A stretch of 5,999 nucleotides of DNA. Origin: Spirochaetaceae bacterium (GTDB lineage Bacteria > Spirochaetota > Spirochaetia > DSM-2461). Every line of letters begins with the position of its first letter. The stretch's first letter is position 1. A program made the position numbers and the translations under genes. Location of the stretch: NCBI GenBank assembly GCA_016342385.1, contig JAEINM010000266.1, positions 1 through 5,999 on the forward strand, in the 5' to 3' direction. Below the pieces are notes generated by a model. That model was not told where the DNA came from. It searched no databases and saw only the letters and a list, made by a program, of their open reading frames with translations. Below, one piece after another: positions 1 to 5,575 of the stretch.

Positions 1-266
1 CCCTGCATGAAAAAAAAATTGGAATAGCTCCTATTTAAAGACATGGGTTTAAGATCTGCACCGACAACAAGACCTCTTCCCTTTGTTAGTTTTAAGGCAT
101 ACATTGTCCAGCTTCCAGGAGAGGCTCCCACATCGATTATTTTATATCCGGGACGGATGACATTAAACTTATTCTGAATCTCTTCAAGCTTGTATACAGA
201 CCTTGCGGGATACCCCTCTTTTCTCGCTTTTTCAGCGTAAAAATCCGGTTTTTCTCTCTTTGCCAT
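1..266 (-). CDS. rlmE: RlmE/FtsJ-family 23S rRNA (uridine-2'-O)-methyltransferase, N-terminal part (runs off window)
   Basis: The minus strand encodes 88 complete codons from an ATG at 266 and leaves the window at base 1, so only the N-terminal part, perhaps 40%, is present. The translation has the FtsJ-family start: a basic leader, then SVYKLEEI (residues 23-30), whose K26 matches the first lysine of the family's K-D-K-E catalytic tetrad. Next comes the SAM-binding motif I, IIDVGASPGSW (43-53), and the strand ending in the acidic residue of GADLKPM (69-75). In this family the enzyme uses S-adenosylmethionine to methylate the 2'-hydroxyl of a uridine in the 23S rRNA A-loop, a late step of 50S maturation in the cytoplasm. 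The start is supported by AAGGAG five bases upstream. The gene is divergent from the prenyl synthase. The later catalytic residues lie outside the window, so activity cannot be judged. A run of nine T (coding strand; bases 10-18) encodes consecutive phenylalanines near the window edge. The family call is firm; the exact methylation site is inferred by homology. Confidence 0.87.
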   Translation of the reverse strand, partial: MAKREKPDFYAEKARKEGYPARSVYKLEEIQNKFNVIRPGYKIIDVGASPGSWTMYALKLTKGRGLVVGADLKPMSLNRSYSNFFFMQ

Positions 267-271
267 GACGA

Positions 272-277
272 CTCCTT
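272..277 (-). promoter_or_regulatory. Shine-Dalgarno of the rlmE-like gene
   Basis: Read on the minus strand this is AAGGAG, five bases before the ATG at 266. It fixes the start of the methyltransferase gene and is one of the few well-placed ribosome binding sites in the window. Confidence 0.75.
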
Positions 278-289
278 GACTCATACAGA

Positions 290-302
290 TCTCTATTAGA
301 GA
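290..302. repeat. Perfect 13-base inverted repeat in the divergent gap
   Basis: TCTCTA-T-TAGAGA has two perfect six-base arms around one central base. It lies in the 44-base gap between the divergent start codons at 266 and 311. The one-base centre is too short for an RNA hairpin loop, so a protein-binding site is more plausible than a terminator. Short AT-rich palindromes also arise by chance, and I see no convincing -35/-10 pair on either strand to anchor it. Confidence 0.35.
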
Positions 303-310
303 CTCTTAAT

Positions 311-1357
311 ATGAACCATAATAAAGAAAGATTAAAAAAAATAGAAGATGTTCTCATGAGAACTATGCCTGAAAAAAGTAGTCGGTCCTGGATAATTGAT
401 GCCGCAGGAGAAGGCACCGATGCCCTTTCGGAGACCACAGCTGACATTTTTAACGCACCGGGACTGGAATTGCTCGGCAGGGGTGGAAAGAGATGGCGTC
501 CCCTGGTTATGGTTCTTATGGGAGAAGCCGCCGGCGGATCATCTTTAATATACCAGTTGACCCCGCTTGTTGAGCTGCCTCATAATGGAAGCCTTATAGT
601 CGATGATATTGAAGATAAATCGGAGGAGAGAAGGGGTGGGAAATCTGTTCACCTCATATATGGAGATGATCTCTCCATAAACGGGGGAAACTTTATGTAT
701 TTTCTACCGACTTTTCTGATCGATAAATGCAGCCTTTCCCCCCAATTAAAATATCGCCTTTATTCCGCTTATTCTCTGGCTATGAGACGGCTTCACTGCG
801 GACAGGGAATGGATATTCAGTGGCATAACAATCACGATTACATTCCCGGTGTGGAAGAATATTTACAGATGACAAGGTTTAAAACAGGCTGTCTTTCTTC
901 TCTCGCGGCAAAAGTGGCTATGATAGAAGCCGGAGCCGATGAGGAGAGGGAAAATCAGGCCGGACAGATCTGGGAAGATATAGGAGTGGGATTTCAGATC
1001 CTTGACGATGTCATGAATCTGAGCAAAGGAAATCCCGGAAAAATGCGGGGTGATGATATTGTAGAAGGGAAAAAGAGCCTGCCCATGATCCTCCATTGTG
1101 CTTCCAGACCCGGGACTGTAGAAAAGATAAGAGAACTCTTTGATCAGGCCGGATTAGAAAATACCGTCCGGAGTACAGATGCTGTAGAGAAGGCTATTAA
1201 TATGATGGAGGAATCGAACTCCATTCATAAAGCCGGAGAAATGGGATTAGAAATGTTGAATAAAGCCAAAACACAATTGAATAAACTATTTCCCTGTAAG
1301 GAAAGCACAGAGTTAATGATTGGTGTTATCGATAGTTTTATCGAGAAGATGTTGTAG
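311..1357 (+). CDS. Polyprenyl diphosphate synthase (trans-isoprenyl diphosphate synthase; GGPP-synthase-like)
   Basis: This 348-residue protein belongs to the all-helical trans-prenyltransferases, which condense isopentenyl diphosphate with allylic diphosphates using Mg2+. In order it shows GGKRWRP (58-64, diphosphate binding), the first aspartate-rich motif DDIED (98-102) followed by RR (107-108), GQGMDIQW (164-171), KTG (191-193), the second aspartate-rich region FQILDDVMN (228-236), and GDDIVEGKKS (247-256). The second motif ends in Asn, DDxxN instead of DDxxD. That, with the HNGSLIVDDIED context, the SINGGNFMYF stretch and GQG-D-W, resembles eukaryotic GGPP synthases (DDYxN, HNASLLIDDIED in the human enzyme) more than bacterial IspA/IspB. 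A small residue (Gly93) five positions before the first Asp would allow products longer than farnesyl; product length is inference. There is no strong ribosome binding site. ATG 311 has only a weak AGAG upstream, and ATG 356 (residue 16) is a possible alternative start. An A8 run lies between the two. The gene is divergent from rlmE. Confidence 0.88.
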   Translation: MNHNKERLKKIEDVLMRTMPEKSSRSWIIDAAGEGTDALSETTADIFNAPGLELLGRGGKRWRPLVMVLMGEAAGGSSLIYQLTPLVELPHNGSLIVDDIEDKSEERRGGKSVHLIYGDDLSINGGNFMYFLPTFLIDKCSLSPQLKYRLYSAYSLAMRRLHCGQGMDIQWHNNHDYIPGVEEYLQMTRFKTGCLSSLAAKVAMIEAGADEERENQAGQIWEDIGVGFQILDDVMNLSKGNPGKMRGDDIVEGKKSLPMILHCASRPGTVEKIRELFDQAGLENTVRSTDAVEKAINMMEESNSIHKAGEMGLEMLNKAKTQLNKLFPCKESTELMIGVIDSFIEKML

Positions 1358-1362
1358 TTTAT

Positions 1363-1452
1363 CAGTTAGACAAGATTATTCCTGATTATGAAACAGACAT
1401 GTTGATTGATGTCATTGCAATTGCAATCAGTCATAAAAAATCAGAGAATTAA
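1363..1452 (+). pseudogene. Probable 3' remnant of a second polyprenyl synthase copy
   Basis: Just past the synthase stop, a different frame stays open from 1336 and closes with TAA at 1450. From 1363 it reads QLDKIIPDYE-TDMLIDVIAI and onward. This aligns with the intact synthase C-terminus from residue 322 (QLNKLFPCKESTELMIGVID). By hand I count 10 identities in 26 aligned positions with one single-residue gap, plus several conservative changes such as N/D, L/I and E/D, and the two frames end within a few codons of each other. The DNA is clearly diverged, so this is not a recent duplication. I read it as the last roughly 30 codons of a paralogous synthase, left by deletion or by gene replacement next to the present gene. 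It has no start of its own except an internal ATG at 1399. A chance match is possible because the segment is short. Confidence 0.5.
1414..1427. repeat. 14-base perfect palindrome
   Basis: ATTGCAATTGCAAT equals its own reverse complement. It lies inside the presumed synthase remnant, so it may simply be a by-product of Ile-Ala codons (ATT GCA ATT GCA ATC). It has no unpaired loop and is not followed by a T tract, so it is not a terminator. It could be an operator for the downstream gene but lies about 145 bases before its start. Confidence 0.3.
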
Positions 1453-1571
1453 ATATATGGTAAAAATAAAATATGGCAGAATATGCCGTTGATGTGTTCA
1501 TTTATATAAATAAAAACCAAATAATCCAGGATTCGTGATACATTTTTTATTGAGTTGATATACAGGAGTAA
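1453..1571. other. AT-rich intergenic region upstream of the HDOD gene; probable promoter region
   Basis: This stretch is visibly richer in A and T than the flanking genes and has no convincing ORF. It is the only sizeable non-coding gap before the downstream gene series, so a promoter is expected here. Two weak candidates can be pointed to. One is TTGATG (1489-1494) with TAAAAA (1511-1516) at 16-base spacing. The other is an extended -10-like TG-A-TACATT at 1536-1544, with no -35 match. GGCA/TGCC arms (1475-1487) form a four-base inverted repeat. None of these is strong, and I do not assign a promoter. Confidence 0.3.
1564..1568 (+). promoter_or_regulatory. Shine-Dalgarno deciding the TTG start of the HDOD gene
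   Basis: AGGAG lies three bases before the TTG at 1572 and six before the adjacent TTG at 1575. The six-base spacing is the more usual, so 1575 may be the true start. The first in-frame ATG (1590) is 21 bases away, too far for this site. Confidence 0.65.
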
Positions 1572-3059
1572 TTGTTGAACTATACAGATATGAGGGAAGT
1601 CAATAGCGAAGAGGTGAAAACTCTTTTCCGTGAAAACAGCGAGTATTCCTGCACACTTCCTTTTGCATCGAGAGATTCAGATATATTCCTCTCCCAGATT
1701 TTAAGATCTGTGCTGGAGGAGTTAGATCAGGAAGATCTTTTCCCTCACCTTGAGTACACAGTCAATGAACTGTCAATGAATGCCAGCAAAGCCAATACTA
1801 AAAGACTCTATTTTAAAAAGAACAAACTGGATATACAGAATTTGTCAGATTATGAAGAGGGGATGAAAAACTTTAAAGAGGATGTTTTCAAGGATTTCAA
1901 AAGTCTGGAACAGGAACATATCGATAATAATTGTTTTGTGAATGTCAAATTTGTAACAGTGGGAAAAGAGCTTAAGATACAGGTTATCAACAATAGTCCG
2001 CTAATAGAGGAAGAGTATAAGCGCATCTCTCTCCGTTTAAAAATGGCCCATAAATTCACTAATCTTCAGGAAGTTATGGAGCACGGTTTTGATACGGCAG
2101 AAGGTGGCGGAATCGGATTGATCATGCTTGTTCTCATGCTTCGCAAGCTGACTCTGAGTGAAAGGGCACTGTCTTATCAGAATGAAGGAAGCTGTTCCAT
2201 CACAACCGTCAACATTCCTTTACATATGCTTTCTAAGGACCACAGTGTTATAATTGCCAGGGAAATATCAGAAGAACTTTCTCAAATGCCACAGTTTCCC
2301 AGTAGTATTATCAACCTCCAGAATGAACTGAGAAACCCCAATTGTTCATTTGATTCTATTGCTCAGACAATTCGGTCAGATTCCAGTCTTTCTGCCGGGA
2401 TCCTGCGTATAGCTAATTCTCCTGTTTACAGATTTAACAAAAATATTACAGACATTACAGTCGCAGTCAGTTCAATCGGTCTACTGGGTGTCAAAGCTGT
2501 TTTATACAATTACGGCGTTAATCAGATTTTATACAAAAGATACAATCATAAGGTGATAGAGGAAATAAACAATCATTCACATCAGGTTGCTCTGATCGCC
2601 AGTTTTCTGGGACGGTATAAAAAACTCGACAGACTTGTCGAGGATATATATGTCGCCGCATTATTACATGATATGGGAAAAATCATTATTAATGCCTTAA
2701 GCGGAGATCTGGAAAAAAAACTTGAAATGATCTGCTCAGAAAGGCATATTTCCATATCTGTTCTCGAGGATCTCACAGATGGTTACAGCCATCCTCTTAT
2801 TGGTTCGGAAGTGGCAAAGATGTGGAATTTCCCTGAAAAGTTTATTAATGCCATCGCCTACCATCACAATCCCATAGAAGTCGATGACCAGTACAAAGTG
2901 ATGACTTACGCCATCTATCTGGGCAATCAGATTTACTACTACATGAAAGGGCAGCATGATTTTTTTGATATCAATTTTATGGTACTGAGTTTCTTCGGTC
3001 TTGAGCAGGAGGAGCAATTCGATGAATTTATTATTTCTTTTAAAATGGACGGTATTTAA
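1572..3059 (+). CDS. GHKL-ATPase / HDOD fusion, predicted signalling protein
   Basis: The 495-residue protein appears to have two parts. Residues about 50-220 look like a histidine-kinase-type (GHKL) ATPase fold: an N-box-like NELSMNASKAN (65-75), a strand ending INNSP (139-143) where kinases usually have a D-x-G motif, a glycine-rich EGGGIGLIML (177-186), and the closing strand ITTVNIPL (210-217). No dimerisation/phosphoacceptor His domain precedes it, so classical autophosphorylation is unlikely. Residues about 230-435 form an HDOD domain: SQMPQFPSSI (237-246), LRIANSPVYRF (278-288), a histidine at 335 or 337, AALLHDMGK (362-370), HPLIGSEVAKMW (407-418) and AYHHNP (429-434). The HD pair and flanking histidines are kept, whereas many HDOD proteins have lost the HD pair. 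HDOD proteins are usually regulatory, often linked to two-component or cyclic-di-GMP signalling; the target here is unknown. No membrane segment is evident, so it is probably cytoplasmic. The start is TTG 1572 or TTG 1575 behind AGGAG; residue numbers here use 1572. Confidence 0.82.
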   Translation: MLNYTDMREVNSEEVKTLFRENSEYSCTLPFASRDSDIFLSQILRSVLEELDQEDLFPHLEYTVNELSMNASKANTKRLYFKKNKLDIQNLSDYEEGMKNFKEDVFKDFKSLEQEHIDNNCFVNVKFVTVGKELKIQVINNSPLIEEEYKRISLRLKMAHKFTNLQEVMEHGFDTAEGGGIGLIMLVLMLRKLTLSERALSYQNEGSCSITTVNIPLHMLSKDHSVIIAREISEELSQMPQFPSSIINLQNELRNPNCSFDSIAQTIRSDSSLSAGILRIANSPVYRFNKNITDITVAVSSIGLLGVKAVLYNYGVNQILYKRYNHKVIEEINNHSHQVALIASFLGRYKKLDRLVEDIYVAALLHDMGKIIINALSGDLEKKLEMICSERHISISVLEDLTDGYSHPLIGSEVAKMWNFPEKFINAIAYHHNPIEVDDQYKVMTYAIYLGNQIYYYMKGQHDFFDINFMVLSFFGLEQEEQFDEFIISFKMDGI

Positions 3060-3085
3060 ATCTTTATCTTTTCACCTCGGGTAGA

Positions 3086-3095
3086 AAGGGAGGAG
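3086..3095 (+). promoter_or_regulatory. Strong Shine-Dalgarno-like sequence with no well-placed start codon
   Basis: AAGGGAGGAG is the best ribosome-binding sequence in the window, yet the next ATG (3112, out of frame with the large gene) is 16 bases away and the large gene's ATG (3147) is 51 bases away. An ATT at 3098 would open an 18-codon frame ending with TAA at 3152-3154, overlapping the large gene's start. CCTC at 3075-3078, in an anti-Shine-Dalgarno-like TCACCTC, could pair with GAGG at 3090-3093. The site may serve a leader peptide or an unusual start, or may be unused. Confidence 0.4.
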
Positions 3096-3146
3096 CTATT
3101 AAACTTTTCCCATGCATAAATTCATATTTCAGTTTACACTGTTACT

Positions 3147-4877
3147 ATGGATAAGATATTGCAGCACGGAAAAAGGATCAGCTGGAAGGATTTATCCAGG
3201 TTATTTCCGGCAAATCCTGACGAAGCAGAAAAATCCAGATCCCTTTTTATTTTCTATGAGAAAAATGGATATGTTAATCAGGGTGAATTGTCTCCCGGGT
3301 CATCTGGTAAAGCCGTCATAATTGATTTTTTCTATAGATTATCGCTTCTTCGCTCAGCGGAAAGCCCTATTCACAGAAAGAAAAAGGCCTCTTGGATCCA
3401 CGAACGGGATTTTACCTATTTCAACCACAGGATTTTACCTCTAATTGATGAGTTTCCTCTTTTTGCACAATTATCTGCTCTTCCTGCCATGCGGATTAGT
3501 GCGGTCATTTTTGCCCCCTTTACAAGCAATAGAAAAAAAGAGATCAATACTGTTGATAGTCATTCGGTAATCTGTGATGATTTTTGTGATTCAGATCTAC
3601 TGGAAAAAGGTATTTCCCGGGAAGAGCAGTTTCATCTGTTGATCGAAGCCGTTCATCTACTGGGAAAATGTGTGGGATACAGCCTCGATTACAGGGTGGA
3701 TCGTTTTGCAGTACCCGTCCTTCGCCGGCCCGATCTCTTCCGCTGGATAGATGTGAATTCCATTCAATCCTATCGGGAAATGCTGACAGAAGCTCAACAG
3801 AACGAGATCGTCAGAAAAATTAATAATATTGTTAATGACTATCTGGGAAAATTGAGCACTGGACCGACAGGGGAAGACTACAATCAAATTCGAAAATTAC
3901 TCAAGGATGCCGGATACTGGACCATTCCCTCCTGTTGTAGTAACTCCGATCAGCTGCCGTCCTATGATTCTTCTGATAAAGGATCTTTTCCAGTTTTCCG
4001 GGGGGGAGATGAAAATTTAACATCTTTTAAATTCTATATGAATCCCGGTGGTGCCGTCAACGGTGCTGCTCTGGATTATTACAGTTCCCTATACATTAAA
4101 TGGCGGGATAATTTCTCTTTTGATTTTATTAAATTCCAGGGAATTGATTATGCTGATGATGAAAAAATGAGAAAAGCCGACTGTCCTTCTCTCGATATGA
4201 TCAGAAAAGTCATCAGGAAAACAATGGGGAAAATCAGTCATACGGGAATTGTCGGTTCACTGTGTAAAAATCCTGAAACAATGCTGGCTTCGGGGTTTAA
4301 TACGATTTTTTACCACGACTCCAGTTTTTCCGTTGATCACCGCTTTATGGATCGCAATTTCAACCTGAATACCTATCTTCTGGAAATTAACAGAAAGAAG
4401 AGAAAGCAGTTGTCCATTGTGCTGCATGGAGGTCTTTATAGCGAAGATATAATCAGGCGGGTGTTTATTTCCCGGTTTTTAAACTGCAATGATTCCTATA
4501 GACCAAAGTATGAAATCTGGAACAGCATGACTGATGACAGACTCTATAATATGATAGAGAATTTGTATACGCGGTATAGGGAGTTTGTCCGTAAAGGCCA
4601 GATTGTAAAACACTATACCGATGAAAAAGTCTCCTGGTGGATTGTTCGACACGGGTCAAATCTGCTGATTCCTGTTGTATCACTGGACAACCCAGAAGAG
4701 CAGAATCCCGGTAACCTTCTGATTGATTACTCCGATGTCATCTCTTCATCCAGAGTGCTGTCTGTTCTGGAATATGACTTTACTTCATCGGGAGGGAATC
4801 TGTTTCTCTGCGGAGATGATAAAATCCACTGTGAAGATCTGCCCTACAGAGGTTTTCGTCTGTTCTCAGTTCAGTAG
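3147..4877 (+). CDS. Uncharacterised 576-residue protein, possible glycoside-hydrolase-like TIM barrel lacking usual catalytic residues
   Basis: I do not recognise a specific family. The middle reads like alternating strands and helices of a TIM barrel in the alpha-amylase style: RISAVIFAPFTSN (116-128), an amphipathic helix EEQFHLLIEAVHLLGKCVGY (159-178) followed by SLDYRVDRFAV (179-189), the strand FDFIKFQGIDY (325-335), IVGSL (368-372), a Tyr/Asn-rich loop near 400-411, and LSIVLHGG (422-429). The end, with SWWIVRHGSNLLIPVV (496-511) and LPYRGFRLFSVQ (565-576), resembles the C-terminal beta domain of such enzymes. In FDFIKFQGIDY, Gln331 sits near where amylase-type enzymes have the nucleophilic Asp, and IVGSL has no acid, so it may be a non-catalytic relative. 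This is inference from pattern only. No signal peptide or membrane segment is seen, so it is probably cytoplasmic. ATG 3147 is the first ATG in this frame after a stop at 3117, but has no Shine-Dalgarno directly upstream. The gene follows the HDOD gene by 87 bases and precedes the rhomboid gene by 39. Confidence 0.72.
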   Translation: MDKILQHGKRISWKDLSRLFPANPDEAEKSRSLFIFYEKNGYVNQGELSPGSSGKAVIIDFFYRLSLLRSAESPIHRKKKASWIHERDFTYFNHRILPLIDEFPLFAQLSALPAMRISAVIFAPFTSNRKKEINTVDSHSVICDDFCDSDLLEKGISREEQFHLLIEAVHLLGKCVGYSLDYRVDRFAVPVLRRPDLFRWIDVNSIQSYREMLTEAQQNEIVRKINNIVNDYLGKLSTGPTGEDYNQIRKLLKDAGYWTIPSCCSNSDQLPSYDSSDKGSFPVFRGGDENLTSFKFYMNPGGAVNGAALDYYSSLYIKWRDNFSFDFIKFQGIDYADDEKMRKADCPSLDMIRKVIRKTMGKISHTGIVGSLCKNPETMLASGFNTIFYHDSSFSVDHRFMDRNFNLNTYLLEINRKKRKQLSIVLHGGLYSEDIIRRVFISRFLNCNDSYRPKYEIWNSMTDDRLYNMIENLYTRYREFVRKGQIVKHYTDEKVSWWIVRHGSNLLIPVVSLDNPEEQNPGNLLIDYSDVISSSRVLSVLEYDFTSSGGNLFLCGDDKIHCEDLPYRGFRLFSVQ

Positions 4878-4894
4878 AAAGCTTGCTTTTTTTT
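4878..4894 (+). terminator. Weak terminator-like hairpin with T tract
   Basis: AAAGCTTGCTTT directly follows the stop codon of the large gene and runs into further T residues (eight T in total at 4887-4894). The stem is at most AAAG/CTTT around CTTG, four base pairs with only one G-C pair, far weaker than a normal intrinsic terminator. It might cause partial termination before the rhomboid gene, or be chance. Confidence 0.2.
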
Positions 4895-4916
4895 GATTAT
4901 GAAACTATTTTAAAGT

Positions 4917-5570
4917 ATGTTCAATCAGCCAAAAGGGATAAGAAAACCCTTCCCCCACAGAGATCTCAATATTACATTTATATTAATAGGAATAAATATT
5001 TTTATTTATTTTATTACAATGCTATCTCCCCGGTCAGGTGTCTATCTGGCATTAAACCCCGGTACATTTATTCAATATAAATTCTTCTGGACTCCTGTCA
5101 CCTATATGTTTACACATGGAGGAATGTCTCATATCATTTTTAATATGCTTGGTCTGTTCTTTTTCGGTCCTCATCTGGAACAGCGTATGGGAAGCTGGGA
5201 ATTTCTTACCTTTTATATGGTAAGCGGAATCCTTTCCGGTTTATTTTCTCTTATCTTCTACCTTCTGGCAGGAATAAATGTCTTTCTCATCGGTGCTTCG
5301 GGAGCCATTTTTGCTGTACTGCTGGCTTATGCCGTATATTTTCCCAATGCTATTGTCTATCTGTTTTTTGTCATTCCCGTCAAAACTAAGGTCATGGTTC
5401 CTCTTTTCGCTGGGATCGAGTTGTTTCAGGAAATTTTTGGAATGAATGGTGGAATCGGACATTTGACACATCTCGCTGGTTTTGTCATTGCCTTTTTCTA
5501 TTTTATTATTCGGCTGGGGGTAAATCCCATCAGCTCCTTTAAAGACTCTGGAAAGTCACCCTGGCAGTAA
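4917..5570 (+). CDS. Rhomboid family intramembrane serine protease
   Basis: This 217-residue integral membrane protein has the rhomboid signatures. HGGMSHIIFNMLGLFFFGP (67-85) carries His72 and Asn76 in the H-x3-N arrangement that stabilises the oxyanion. GASGA (126-130) supplies the nucleophile Ser128. HLTHLAG (182-188) supplies the partner His185 of the Ser-His dyad. Hydrophobic segments are visible at about 18-36, 69-85, 95-118, 122-142, 145-168 and 184-200, matching the six-helix bacterial core with both ends short. Rhomboids cut transmembrane helices of substrate proteins inside the inner membrane; the substrate here cannot be read. The ATG at 4917 has no good Shine-Dalgarno. A four-codon ATG frame at 4899-4913 ends just before it and might couple translation. 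The following exported-protein gene starts five bases after the stop, so the two are very likely co-transcribed. The family call is secure and all catalytic residues are present. Confidence 0.93.
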   Translation: MFNQPKGIRKPFPHRDLNITFILIGINIFIYFITMLSPRSGVYLALNPGTFIQYKFFWTPVTYMFTHGGMSHIIFNMLGLFFFGPHLEQRMGSWEFLTFYMVSGILSGLFSLIFYLLAGINVFLIGASGAIFAVLLAYAVYFPNAIVYLFFVIPVKTKVMVPLFAGIELFQEIFGMNGGIGHLTHLAGFVIAFFYFIIRLGVNPISSFKDSGKSPWQ

Positions 5571-5575
5571 ATATT

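Noticed and set aside
1474..1488. Sigma-54-like TGGCA...TGCC element
   Set aside because: The GG and GC are ten bases apart instead of the required twelve, and the rest of the consensus is missing.
1453..1571. Small RNA or riboswitch in the AT-rich gap
   Set aside because: I find no stable long stem, no known riboswitch core and no terminator. The only inverted repeats are four bases long.
2736..3017. 93-codon minus-strand ORF inside the HDOD gene
   Set aside because: It is fully antisense to a well-supported domain, with no ribosome binding site and no recognisable motif.
3112..3321. 69-codon plus-strand ORF from ATG 3112
   Set aside because: It overlaps the start of the 576-residue gene in another frame, lies 16 bases from the Shine-Dalgarno-like site, and its translation beyond the overlap looks like an out-of-frame reading. 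It is kept only as part of the start-site question.
4883..5080. 65-codon ORF from TTG 4883
   Set aside because: It is an out-of-frame overlap with the rhomboid gene, whose catalytic motifs settle the reading frame.
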